Shown piece after piece: positions 1-8,105 of a stretch of DNA of 64,000 bases; position 1 is the stretch's first letter; each line of letters begins with the position of its first letter. Below the pieces are notes generated by a model. It did not search any database and was not told where the DNA came from. It was given only the letters and a program-made list of their open reading frames with translations. The stretch is taken from assembly GCF_000427885.1 (NCBI RefSeq), contig NZ_ATYW01000023.1:62001-126000 (forward strand), given 5' to 3'. The position numbers and the translations under genes were made by a program. This DNA is from Glycomyces tenuis DSM 44171 (GTDB taxonomy: Bacteria; Actinomycetota; Actinomycetes; Mycobacteriales; Micromonosporaceae).

Positions 1-1
1 C

Positions 2-115
2 GCCTTCCGCTTCCTGGTCCGCTACCTGACCGCCACCGTCCCCGAGATCCGCGACGACTTCGATGCGGTCGTCGACAAGGCCCGCGAGCACATCATGCGC
101 CGCCTCATGGGCTGA
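2..115 (+). CDS. C-terminal end of a truncated gene, unknown product
   Basis: Only the last 37 codons are inside the window, ending in TGA at 113-115. The tail is helical and charged, closing with the residues HIMRRLMG. It could be the C-terminal helix of a regulator or of an enzyme; nothing seen decides this. The frame has GC-rich third positions like the neighbouring genes. It converges on the cellulase gene across a strong hairpin. Confidence 0.5.
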   Translation, partial: AFRFLVRYLTATVPEIRDDFDAVVDKAREHIMRRLMG

Positions 116-169
116 ACCGGGCGACCCGAGGCGGTCGCGGCACCGGACGGTTCGGCGCCCGGAGAGCAA

Positions 170-200
170 GACGCCGCCCGCCGGAGCGGCGGGCGGCGTC
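170..200. terminator. Terminator-like hairpin between converging genes
   Basis: A perfect 14-bp stem (170-183 with 187-200) closes a 3-nt loop. It lies 15 bp past the stop of the leftward cellulase gene and 54 bp past the stop of the rightward fragment, so it can serve both. There is no long T tract, which is usual in high-GC actinomycetes. Confidence 0.7.
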
Positions 201-215
201 TCTCAGTCGTACGAG

Positions 216-1607
216 CTATGGCAGGTTCTCGACGACGAAGGGCGCATGCCCGTGGAGGTGGTTGTCCCAACCTCCCGTGACGGGCGCGCCGCTGGAGAGC
301 AGGTTCGTGGTGTCGGTGCCGACGTCCAGTTTCCAAGCCGTCCAGGAGATGCCGTTCGACGCCATCCAGTCGATCCAGCGCTGCGCCTCGTCGAGGCAGG
401 CGCGGCCGTCGAGCCCGCCGTCGGCGGCGCTCGCGCCCCATTCGGTGACGAACAGGGCCAGCCCCGCGTCGATCGCGGTGTCGGCCTTGGCGCGCAGCCA
501 GTCGGTGTGCGTGCACGAGTAGAAGTGCAGCGTGTACATCAGGTTCGTGCCCGAGACCGGGTCGGCGGCGGCCACGTCGACGTCCTGCGACCAGGTCGGG
601 CTGCCGAGCACGATGATGTTGTCCGGGTCGTGCTCGCGGATCGTCGAGACGACGGCCTCGTGGTACGGCTTGACCGTGCCGCTCCACGACACGTCCGTCG
701 GCTCGTTGTACGGCTCCCAGATGACGTTCGGCAGGTCCCCGTAGCGCTCGGCCAGGTCGTCGAAGAACGCAACCGCCTCGGACTGGTGCTGGTGCGCCTC
801 GTGCGCGTGGAAGTCGACGATGACGTAGACGCCCGCGGTGGCGGCGTTGTTGATGACGGTCTCGACCTCGGCCTTCCAGCGGGCGGAGTCGGAGAGGTAG
901 GCGCCTTCGGGCTCGACGCCCATGGCGACCCGGAACACCTCGATGTTCCAGTTGTCCCGCATCCACTCCAGCGCCTGGAGGTTCTGGGCGTAGGGCTGGG
1001 TCTGCCAGTGCAGCCACATGCTCGAGACGCCGCGCAGCTGGACCTGCTCGCCCTGCTCATTGCACATGGCGGCGCCGCAGACGCTCAGCTGCCCGTGCCG
1101 CTCGACGGGCGTGCCCCCCTGGTCGGGGTCGCCGGTCGGGTCGTCGGTCGGGTCCGGCCCGGGGTCGGTCGTCTGCTCGCCGCCGCCTTCGCCGCCGCAG
1201 CTGACGCCGTTGACGGCGACGTCGGTGATCTCGCCGGGAGTGCCGCTGGCGGTGAAGCCGAAGACCTCGCGGGTCTGGCCGGAGGCGACCGAGCCGTTCC
1301 AGCCCGCGTCGGAGGCGGTGAAGTGCGATCCGCTCAAGGACTGGTCGGTGACGTTCCAAGCGCTGATGCCGGAGACGGCGCTGGTGAAGTCCCACTCGAT
1401 CGTCCAGCCGTCGATCGCCTCACCGGCGGTGATGCTGACGTTGGCCTGGAAGCCCGAGCCCCATTCGCTCACGACGTCGTATCGGACCTCGCAGCCCTCT
1501 TCGGCACCGGCGACCTGTGCCGAGACGATCGTCAGCGCGCTCGCGGCGAGCGCGGCGACGGCCGCGGCGATGATCGCCAGTCTCTTTCGTCTTCGGTCTG
1601 TTCGCAT
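216..1607 (-). CDS. Secreted CBM2-GH5 endoglucanase (cellulase)
   Basis: This 463-residue protein has an arginine-rich signal peptide with hydrophobic core (about 1-34, ending AGA), a family-2 carbohydrate-binding module (about 38-138, with Cys39 and Cys137 as the usual disulphide pair), an Asp/Pro/Thr/Gly linker (about 140-168) and a GH5 catalytic domain to the end. The acid/base is Glu302 in WEPYNEP and the nucleophile is Glu389 in FVTEWGAS; the domain resembles the GH5_2 endoglucanases of actinomycetes. The ATG at 1607 is preferred because AAGGA lies 8-9 nt upstream and the signal peptide begins there; the frame is open further upstream without coding character. The product should cut internal beta-1,4-glucan bonds outside the cell. 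An operator-like site 70 bp upstream suggests control by a CebR/CelR-type repressor. Confidence 0.93.
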   Translation of the reverse strand: MRTDRRRKRLAIIAAAVAALAASALTIVSAQVAGAEEGCEVRYDVVSEWGSGFQANVSITAGEAIDGWTIEWDFTSAVSGISAWNVTDQSLSGSHFTASDAGWNGSVASGQTREVFGFTASGTPGEITDVAVNGVSCGGEGGGEQTTDPGPDPTDDPTGDPDQGGTPVERHGQLSVCGAAMCNEQGEQVQLRGVSSMWLHWQTQPYAQNLQALEWMRDNWNIEVFRVAMGVEPEGAYLSDSARWKAEVETVINNAATAGVYVIVDFHAHEAHQHQSEAVAFFDDLAERYGDLPNVIWEPYNEPTDVSWSGTVKPYHEAVVSTIREHDPDNIIVLGSPTWSQDVDVAAADPVSGTNLMYTLHFYSCTHTDWLRAKADTAIDAGLALFVTEWGASAADGGLDGRACLDEAQRWIDWMASNGISWTAWKLDVGTDTTNLLSSGAPVTGGWDNHLHGHAPFVVENLP

Positions 1608-1676
1608 GATTCGATGTCCTTCGCTGGTGCGGCGCGTAGCCGACCGGTCGGTGTCGGTGCGCGGAGCGCCTCGGGG

Positions 1677-1690
1677 AGGAAGCGCTCCCA
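1677..1690 (-). promoter_or_regulatory. CebR/CelR-type operator upstream of the cellulase
   Basis: Read on the minus strand the site is TGGGAGCGCTTCCT. The 14-bp palindrome bound by CelR of Thermobifida and CebR of Streptomyces is TGGGAGCGCTCCCA, so 12 of 14 positions match, including the central GCGC. It lies 70 bp upstream of the cellulase start, where repressor binding would block transcription until cellobiose is present. No LacI-family regulator gene is in the window, so the repressor would be encoded elsewhere. Confidence 0.75.
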
Positions 1691-1855
1691 AACGATACAT
1701 CGAAGTCTGCCAATATGTTGTCGCCGAGTCAAGCCCCCCGGTCTGATCGTCACCGGCGGCGCCGCGACCTCGCGGCCCGGCTCGTTCGCGGCCGCCTCGG
1801 CTCGGCGCACTTCGGATTCGCAGGTCGCGCCCGGCGGCCCCTGCGGCTGAGCGAA

Positions 1856-1926
1856 CGCCCGCGGGCCCGGTGCGCGGGCCCGCGGGCGAGCGGGAGGACC
1901 GACGTGGGAGGCGACCGGTCCTCCCG
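1856..1926. terminator. Two tandem hairpins downstream of the SDR gene
   Basis: The first hairpin has 14-bp arms (1856-1869 and 1875-1888). The second has 11-bp arms (1891-1901 and 1916-1926). Both lie just past the stop of the leftward SDR gene at 1931 and in front of the cellulase promoter region, so they probably insulate the two units. Confidence 0.6.
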
Positions 1927-1930
1927 CGTC

Positions 1931-2680
1931 TCACCGGCGACCCGACTGCATCGCGAAGATCTCGTCGTAGGTGCCGTCGACCTCGGCCCAGCGCTGCCGC
2001 TTGACGCGCTCGACGAGGATCTGCCGAGCCTCGGGCTCCGATTCGAGCAGGCCCATCACCTCCGAGGCGAACTCGTCGAGCGGCATGGCCCGGTCGTTGT
2101 CGGTGCCCTCGCCCATCAGCCGCGTCCGCGTCAGCGGCGGCGCGATCTCGATGACCTGCACCGAGGTCTCGCGCAGCTGCTCGCGCAGCGACTCGGTGTA
2201 GGAGTGGACCGCGGCCTTGGTGGCGCTGTAGGTCGGCGTCGCCGCCAGCGGCACGTACGCCAGCCCGGAGGTGACGGTCAGGATCGCCGCGTGCGGCCGA
2301 TCGGTGAGGAACGGCGCGAACGCGTGGACGAGGCGGATCGTGCCCAGCAGGTTCGTCTCGACCGTCCGCTCGGCGGTCTCCAGCGAGCCGGAGTCCAGGA
2401 CCGGTTCGGGCCGCATGATCCCGGCCATCGCCACGAGCGCGTTGAGGCGCGGGTGCTTCGCGGTGACGGTCTCGAACAGCCGCCGGATCGAGGCGTTGTC
2501 GGTGATGTCGAACTGCTCGGTCTCGATCCCGCGGTGCTCGGCGGCGATCGCGTCGAGGGCCTCGCGGCGCCTGCCGGCGACGATGACCTTGTTGCCCGCC
2601 TGGTGGAATCGGAGCGCCAGTTCGAGGCCGATGCCGGAGGTGCCCCCGGCGATCAGGACGGTGTTCCCGGTGATCTTCAT
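1931..2680 (-). CDS. Short-chain dehydrogenase/reductase (DltE-like)
   Basis: A 249-residue classical SDR. The Rossmann glycine motif GGTSGIG is at residues 12-18, an NNAG-like position reads AMAG, and the catalytic pair is Tyr151 and Lys155 in YSATKAAVHS with a Ser about 13 residues before. Length and pattern fit the DltE-like oxidoreductase group; the substrate is unknown. It starts 29 bp after the upstream sugar-dehydrogenase gene, on the same strand, so the two probably form an operon controlled by the TetR protein encoded divergently. The ATG at 2680 has AAGGAGCACTGAC upstream, a good ribosome site. Confidence 0.88.
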   Translation of the reverse strand: MKITGNTVLIAGGTSGIGLELALRFHQAGNKVIVAGRRREALDAIAAEHRGIETEQFDITDNASIRRLFETVTAKHPRLNALVAMAGIMRPEPVLDSGSLETAERTVETNLLGTIRLVHAFAPFLTDRPHAAILTVTSGLAYVPLAATPTYSATKAAVHSYTESLREQLRETSVQVIEIAPPLTRTRLMGEGTDNDRAMPLDEFASEVMGLLESEPEARQILVERVKRQRWAEVDGTYDEIFAMQSGRR

Positions 2681-2709
2681 GTCAGTGCTCCTTGCGGTGG
2701 ATGGTGTCG

Positions 2710-3846
2710 TTACTCGGGTGGAAGGAGTTCGACGCGCAGGATGCGGTCGTCTCCCTGTCGTGGTTCGGTGCCGCCCCAGGTGGCCTCGTCGGTGTTGGAG
2801 GTGACGATCCACAGTGATCCGTCCGGGGCGAGCTCGACGGTGCGGATGCGTCCGTAGTCGCCGACGAAGTGGTCGATCGGGTCGCCGGCCGACTCGGGGC
2901 CGTCGACCGGCAGCTGCCACAGGCGCTGCCCGCCGAGGGCGCCCATCCACAGCGATCCCTCGGCGTAGGCGATGCCCGAGGGCGAGGCCTCGTCGGGATG
3001 GATGGTGAAGATCGGCGGCTCGCCGGTGTCGCCTTCGATGCCCTCGGTCTCGGGCCAGCCGTAGTCGCGGCCGGCTTCGAGGACGTTCACCTCGTCCCAG
3101 GTGCGGTGGCCCAGTTCGGAGGCGTAGACGGTGCCGTCGGGGCCGAACGCGATGCCCTGGACGTTGCGGTGCCCGCTGGAGTAGATCGCGGTGCCGGACG
3201 GGTTGTCCTCGGGGATCGAGCCGTCGAGGCCGATGCGCAGGATCTTGCCGTTGAACGAGTCGTCGTCGGCCGCGTTCACCGGCTCGAAGGCGTCGCCGGT
3301 GCCGATCCACAGGTGCCCGTCCGGTCCGATGACGATGCGGCCGCCGTGGTGCCGGTTGGCGGTCTCGATGCCGTCGAGCAGCACCCGCTCCTCGGTGACC
3401 GAGTCGAACGCCTCGCCGATCCGCAGGGCCACGACCCGGTTCGTCGGCGATGCGGAGACGTAGGCGAACACGGTCCGGTCGGTCGCGAAGTCCGGCGAGG
3501 CCGCCAGGCCGAGGAGGCCGCCTTCGGCGCTGGTCTCCACGCCGGGCACGACCCCGACGAGCTCGGCGTCCCCGCCCGTGGCGGGCACGCGCCGGATCTC
3601 GGCGGTCAGCCGCGACGAGACCAGCGCCGAACCGTCCGGCAGGAACGCCAGGCCCCACGGCGAGTCGAGCCCGGTCGTGAGCTCGACGGGCTCGCCGGGC
3701 GCGTGCAGGCCCGCCCCGCTCCGCTCCGCGTCGTCTCCGGTGCTGGGACTGTAGCTCGGCGCGGGATCCTGCCCGGCGGTGCAGGCGCTCAAGGCGAGGG
3801 CCGCGACGAGGGCCGCGGCCACGGCCGCCGGTCTGATGATGCTCAT
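2710..3846 (-). CDS. PQQ-type glucose/sorbosone dehydrogenase lipoprotein
   Basis: The 378-residue protein opens with a lipoprotein signal peptide whose lipobox is LSAC, with the lipidated Cys at residue 22. The rest has the blade motifs of the GSDH (soluble aldose sugar dehydrogenase) beta-propeller family, such as [32 protein letters not shown] and [14 protein letters not shown]. The family oxidises sugars with PQQ; whether this organism makes PQQ cannot be seen. The start at 3846 follows a strong AGGAGGGG. The promoter region carries a paired palindrome likely bound by the divergent TetR regulator. The SDR gene follows 29 bp downstream. Confidence 0.88.
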   Translation of the reverse strand: MSIIRPAAVAAALVAALALSACTAGQDPAPSYSPSTGDDAERSGAGLHAPGEPVELTTGLDSPWGLAFLPDGSALVSSRLTAEIRRVPATGGDAELVGVVPGVETSAEGGLLGLAASPDFATDRTVFAYVSASPTNRVVALRIGEAFDSVTEERVLLDGIETANRHHGGRIVIGPDGHLWIGTGDAFEPVNAADDDSFNGKILRIGLDGSIPEDNPSGTAIYSSGHRNVQGIAFGPDGTVYASELGHRTWDEVNVLEAGRDYGWPETEGIEGDTGEPPIFTIHPDEASPSGIAYAEGSLWMGALGGQRLWQLPVDGPESAGDPIDHFVGDYGRIRTVELAPDGSLWIVTSNTDEATWGGTEPRQGDDRILRVELLPPE

Positions 3847-3858
3847 AACCCCTCCTTG

Positions 3859-3929
3859 TTATCAACGATAACTGTACTACGTTTTCAGTGATATGCAAAT
3901 TGGTATCGAAATTCTGTTATCGTTGATCA
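3859..3929. promoter_or_regulatory. Divergent promoter with two copies of a TetR-type palindrome
   Basis: Two 13-bp sites face each other: TTATCAACGATAA (3859-3871, a perfect TTATC-n3-GATAA palindrome) and TTATCGTTGATCA (3917-3929, its near-perfect inverse). The first lies directly upstream of the ribosome site of the sugar dehydrogenase. The second overlaps a possible -10 hexamer TATCGT (3919-3924) and ends one base before the TetR start codon. This is the arrangement expected for an autoregulating TetR repressor that also controls the divergent operon. Confidence 0.75.
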
Positions 3930-4658
3930 ATGAGCGAGCGAGAGGAAGTGCGCCGCCGCATCGTCGACGCCGCCACCCGGCTCCTGGAGTCCGAGGGCCG
4001 CGACGCGGTGACCACGCGGGCGGTGAGCGCGGCCGCCGGGGTGCAGCCGCCGACCATCTACCGCCTGTTCACCGACATGCGCGGGCTCCTGGACGCCGTG
4101 GCCGAGAGCGGCTTCGACGACTACCTGGCGCGCAAGCACAGTCAGCGCCTGACCGACGACCCGGTCGCGGACCTGGCGGCCGGCTGGGACCTCCACGTCC
4201 AATTCGGCCTCGACTGCCCGGCCCAGTACCTGCTCATGTACGGCCATGGGGACACCCGACCGCCCCCGCCCGCGGTGAAGGAGGGCGCGGCGCGGCTGCG
4301 CATGCTCGTCGAGCGCATCGCCGCGGCCGGGCGGCTCACGGTCGGCGTCGACACCGCCATCGGCGTCGTCCACGCCGCCTGCGTCGGCACCACGCTCAAT
4401 CTCATCGGAACCCCTCCCGAGGAACGCGACCTCGAGCGGTCCCGGCGGCTGCGCGACGCCGCGATCGGCTCCTTCACCGGCCGAGCGGCCGCGGAGAGCC
4501 CCGACTACGCCCAGCGGGCGGTCGGCCTGAAGGCAGTGCTGGACCGAGCGGAGGGCCTGCTCACCCCCGGTGAGCGCGCGCTCCTCGACGAACTGCTCGA
4601 CCGCCTCGCCGATGCCCGCCCGAGCGGGCGACGGGCCGCGAGCGGCGAAGTCGCCTGA
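3930..4658 (+). CDS. TetR-family transcriptional regulator
   Basis: A 242-residue protein with a TetR-type helix-turn-helix near residues 8-55 (VTTRAVSAAAGVQPPTIYRL) and a variable helical ligand-binding domain after it. There is no Shine-Dalgarno sequence before the ATG. A -10-like TATCGT ends six bases upstream of the A, so the mRNA is probably leaderless. It is divergent from the sugar dehydrogenase/SDR operon and the palindromes between them are the likely binding sites. The ligand is unknown; a small metabolite linked to the dehydrogenases is a reasonable guess. Confidence 0.9.
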   Translation: MSEREEVRRRIVDAATRLLESEGRDAVTTRAVSAAAGVQPPTIYRLFTDMRGLLDAVAESGFDDYLARKHSQRLTDDPVADLAAGWDLHVQFGLDCPAQYLLMYGHGDTRPPPPAVKEGAARLRMLVERIAAAGRLTVGVDTAIGVVHAACVGTTLNLIGTPPEERDLERSRRLRDAAIGSFTGRAAAESPDYAQRAVGLKAVLDRAEGLLTPGERALLDELLDRLADARPSGRRAASGEVA

Positions 4659-4698
4659 ACGGCGGCCGGGAGGCGCTCGCCCGACCGCGAAGCCGGTC

Positions 4699-5904
4699 TC
4701 AGGCTGCGGGCGGCGTCTCGCTCGGCGATTCGAGGAGGTTCCGGAGGACCACCATGGCGGCGCCGACGGCGGGGGCGCCGGCGGGATTCTCGGCGACCTG
4801 CACCTGGACGCTGTGGACGTGGCGCATGAAGACCGCCTCGTCGAGGAACTCCTGGAGCGCGTCGCGGTACATGTCGCCGACCTCCGCGAACGCCGCGCCC
4901 ACCAGGACCACCCGGCTCACGTCGAACAGGTTCACCAGGGTGAGGGTCGCGATCGACAGCCGCTGCGTCGAGATCCCGATCAGCTCCTTCGCGTCCGGGT
5001 CCCCTTCCAGGGCGGCGCGGCCGACCCTCATGAAGTTGTCCAGCACATCCGAGCCGATCGCGAAGCGGGACGTCAGCGCCGGGCTCTTGCGCACCAGCTC
5101 GGTGATCCCGATCGGGCCCGCGACGGTGTCGAGGCAGCCCCGGTTCCCGCAGTTGCACCGCGGCCCGAGGGCGTCGACGGAGATGTGCCCGAGCTCCACG
5201 CCGTTCGAGGTCGCGCCGCGGTACGGGTAGCCGTCGATGATGACCCCCGCGCCGATGCCGCCGGACATGAAGACGACGGCGAAGTTCGACGCCGCGTCGC
5301 CCCGCACCTGCAGGCCGATGCCCGCGGCCGTGGCGTCGTTCTCCAGGGCGACCGACAGTCCCGTCGCCTCGGACAGCTTCTCCGCCAAGGGGTAGTCGAG
5401 CCATGCGGCGGTCGGCTGCACGACCTGGAGGACGCCCGCCTCCCGGTCCTGGGGGCCGTAGGTCGCCACGCCGATGCCGAGCACCTTCTCGCGGGCGAGC
5501 CCGGCCTCCTTCAGCATGCCGTCGACCGCCTCGGCGAGCTCGGCTATGACCTCCTCCGGCGCCCGGTCCCCGGCCCCCGCGAGCTCCCGCTCGACCAGGA
5601 CGCGGCCCGCCAGGTCCACGACCACGCCGACCGAGTGGTACCGGTCGAACTGGAAGCCCACCATGCAGCAGGCGTCCGGCACCAGGCCGAGCAGCCGCCG
5701 CGGGGTCCCGCGGGCGGAGCGGACCGTGCCGACCTCGCGCACGAAGCCCAGCGCGGTCAGCTTCCGGACGGCGTGCGTCATGGTGGCCTGGGTGAGGCCC
5801 GTGGCCTCTGCCAGCTCCACCCGGCTGACCGGCGCTCGTTCGCGGACGATGTCGAGCACCGCCGCCAGCGTGGGTACGCGGGTGCCCGAGCCGAACGATC
5901 TCAA
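4699..5904 (-). CDS. ROK-family transcriptional repressor
   Basis: The 401-residue protein has an N-terminal winged helix (SRVELAEATGLTQATMTHAV, about residues 28-47) followed by a ROK sugar-kinase-like fold. The zinc motif of ROK proteins is present as CNCGNRGC, and ENDATAAG and GGIGAGVI mark the sugar/phosphate regions. It starts at a TTG with AGGAGG just upstream. It lies 50 bp behind the GH36 gene on the same strand, so it is probably the last gene of a ROK-GH36-ROK unit. It should sense a sugar or oligosaccharide from the neighbouring glycan operon. It is similar in plan to the regulator at 8102-9331 but clearly not a copy. Confidence 0.9.
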   Translation of the reverse strand: MRSFGSGTRVPTLAAVLDIVRERAPVSRVELAEATGLTQATMTHAVRKLTALGFVREVGTVRSARGTPRRLLGLVPDACCMVGFQFDRYHSVGVVVDLAGRVLVERELAGAGDRAPEEVIAELAEAVDGMLKEAGLAREKVLGIGVATYGPQDREAGVLQVVQPTAAWLDYPLAEKLSEATGLSVALENDATAAGIGLQVRGDAASNFAVVFMSGGIGAGVIIDGYPYRGATSNGVELGHISVDALGPRCNCGNRGCLDTVAGPIGITELVRKSPALTSRFAIGSDVLDNFMRVGRAALEGDPDAKELIGISTQRLSIATLTLVNLFDVSRVVLVGAAFAEVGDMYRDALQEFLDEAVFMRHVHSVQVQVAENPAGAPAVGAAMVVLRNLLESPSETPPAA

Positions 5905-5954
5905 TGCGGCCTCCTAGCGCGGGTCTGCGGTGCGACAACCTTACTGGAACGGGC

Positions 5955-8105
5955 TCACGCGGCGGCGCCTCGATCCTCCGACGTGCTCAGATGCAGCACC
6001 AGCGCCTGGACCGGCCACAGCGTCGGCAGCTGGAGCCCGACCTCGGCGAGCACGCGCCCGGGGACCGTCACCGGCTCGCCGGAGAGCCAGCCGGGGGTGG
6101 TCCAGCCCCACGCGGAGGGGCCGATCTCCTCGCGCACGCGCACGGTGTAGCGGCGGTCCGAATCGAGGCCTGGCATGCGGAGCCGTTCGGCCAGCGCGTC
6201 CTCCAGCGAGGCGACCGTGGCGACGGTGAAGACCGCCTCCGAGGCGTCGGGCGCGACGACGCCGCGGACGCGCAGCGCCGGGTCCATCGCGTCGGGGTGG
6301 ACGACCGTGCCGCCGTGCAGCAGGCCCCGCAGCTCCTTGTACAGCGCGGCGAAGGACTTCACCTGCTCGGTCTCGGCCTCGGTGCAGGACATGACGTCCC
6401 ATTCGAAACCGGCCGAGCCCTGGAGGGAGGTCGCGATCCGGTAGGACAGGGCGGTCGCCCGGCCCGAGGAGTGGGCGGGCGAGGGCCCGACGTGCGCGCC
6501 GATCAGCTCCGGCGGGAGCACCAGCTCGGTCCAGCGCTGGATGTCCTGGCGCTCGACCGGGTCGTTGGAGTCCGAGGCCCACACCCGGTCGGCGTGCTCC
6601 AGGACGCCGAGGTCGGTGCGGGCGCCGCCCGAGGAGCACGACTCGATCTCCAGGCCGGGATGGTCGGCCTTGAGCGCCGCCATCAGGCGGTAGGCGGCGA
6701 GCGTCTGGACGTGGGTGCCGGGCGATCCGTCGTGGACCGGCTCGACCAGGTCGCGGTTGTGGTCCCACTTGACGAAGTCGACGCCGAGCCGCTTGATCAG
6801 GGCGGACATGCGCGAGCGGACGTGGTCGAAGGCCTCGGGCCGGGCCAGGTCCAGCACGTACTGGCCGCGGAAGGACAGCCCTTCGGGCGAGGGCACGGAG
6901 GCCGGGTTCGCGAGCAGCCAGTCCGGGTGGGCGCGGGCGAGATCCGAGTCGAGGTTGACCATCTCGGGCTCGAACCAGAGCCCGAACTGCATGCCGAGGG
7001 AGTGGACGAGGTCGGCGAGCGGTTCGAGGCCGTCGGGCCAGACCGCCGGGTCGACCTCCCAGTCGCCCAGGCCCGCCGTGTCGTCGCGGCGGGCGGGGAA
7101 CCAGCCGTCGTCGAGCACGAAGCGCTCGACGCCGACCTCGGCCGCCCGGCGGGCGAGCGACGCCAGCCGGACCGGGTCGTGGTCGAAGTAGACGGCCTCC
7201 CAGGTGTTGAGCACCAGCGGGCGGGGCGTGCGGGGGTGGTGCGGCCGGGCCCGCGCCCAGGTGTGGAACCGCTCGGCGATCCCGTCGAGACCCGAAGCGG
7301 ACCAGGAGAAGTAGGCGGTGGGGCTGCGGTAGGCCTCGCCGGGGGCGAGCCGGATCTCGCCGGGTCGGAGCAGTTCGCCGGCGCCGATCAGGGTGAGGTG
7401 CTCGCCGATGCGGTCGGTGCGGTGGCGCATGTCGGCGCTCCAGCCGAGGTGCACCGCCCAGACCTCGCCGTCGCGGTTGCGCGGCGCGCCGACCGAGGCG
7501 AGCGTGACCCAGGGGGCGTCGTGGCCGGAGCGGCCCCGGTGGGATTCGCGGGTGGTGGCGCCGCGGGGCATCGGGGTCGTCAGCGGGGTCTTCTCGCGGG
7601 TCCAGCGGCCGCCGAAGGCGGTGAGGCGGTCGGCGGCCTTCGGCACGGGCAGGACCGCCTCCAGCCACTGCACATCCACTGCGGCGTCTCCGGTGTTGGT
7701 GAGCTCGTGGTCGAGCAGCACCAGTCCGCCCGCGCCGATCTCGATCCGGGTGCGCAGGGTCAGGCCCTCGCTCGCGGCGGTGACGAGCGCCCGCGCCTCG
7801 CCGGTGCGCTCGACCGTCGAAGTCCAGCGCGGGTACAGCGGCACGCCGCCGGAGGTGGCGAGCAGGCCGGGCCGTCCCGACCAGCCGTCGGAGTCCTGCG
7901 GCACGAGCGGGAGCCGCCAGGCGGCGTCGAGGGTGCCCGGCGGGGTCTGGCGGCTGGTCGCGCGGTCGAGCCCGGCGAGGTCGGCCGCGTCGAGGGGGCC
8001 GAGGTCGCGTCCCCAGTGGACCACCGCGGGGAGGCCGGAGGCCGGGCCCGCGAGGATGAGGGACACGCCGTCGCGGCGCAGGGTCGTCCAGGTTTCGGTG
8101 TTCAC
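5955..8105 (-). CDS. GH36 alpha-galactosidase (melibiase), cytoplasmic
   Basis: A 716-residue GH36 enzyme without signal peptide. It has the N-terminal beta-supersandwich, a central TIM barrel and a C-terminal beta domain. The nucleophile is the Asp of VKWDHNRD, and the acid/base is the first Asp of WASDSNDPVERQ; the pattern ESCSSGGARTDLG precedes it as usual. It removes alpha-1,6-galactose from raffinose-family sugars or galactomanno-oligosaccharides. Its ATG overlaps the stop of the upstream ROK gene by 4 bp (ATGA), so the two are translationally coupled. A second GH36 gene of different sequence lies in the divergent operon (19574-21727), implying different substrates or redundancy. Confidence 0.93.
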   Translation of the reverse strand: MNTETWTTLRRDGVSLILAGPASGLPAVVHWGRDLGPLDAADLAGLDRATSRQTPPGTLDAAWRLPLVPQDSDGWSGRPGLLATSGGVPLYPRWTSTVERTGEARALVTAASEGLTLRTRIEIGAGGLVLLDHELTNTGDAAVDVQWLEAVLPVPKAADRLTAFGGRWTREKTPLTTPMPRGATTRESHRGRSGHDAPWVTLASVGAPRNRDGEVWAVHLGWSADMRHRTDRIGEHLTLIGAGELLRPGEIRLAPGEAYRSPTAYFSWSASGLDGIAERFHTWARARPHHPRTPRPLVLNTWEAVYFDHDPVRLASLARRAAEVGVERFVLDDGWFPARRDDTAGLGDWEVDPAVWPDGLEPLADLVHSLGMQFGLWFEPEMVNLDSDLARAHPDWLLANPASVPSPEGLSFRGQYVLDLARPEAFDHVRSRMSALIKRLGVDFVKWDHNRDLVEPVHDGSPGTHVQTLAAYRLMAALKADHPGLEIESCSSGGARTDLGVLEHADRVWASDSNDPVERQDIQRWTELVLPPELIGAHVGPSPAHSSGRATALSYRIATSLQGSAGFEWDVMSCTEAETEQVKSFAALYKELRGLLHGGTVVHPDAMDPALRVRGVVAPDASEAVFTVATVASLEDALAERLRMPGLDSDRRYTVRVREEIGPSAWGWTTPGWLSGEPVTVPGRVLAEVGLQLPTLWPVQALVLHLSTSEDRGAAA

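Noticed and set aside
63-1850. Long plus-strand frames over the cellulase and many similar long antisense frames elsewhere
   Set aside because: They are Arg/Pro/Gly/Val-rich shadows of real genes that stay open because the genome uses few TTA, CTA and TCA codons; no domains or ribosome sites.
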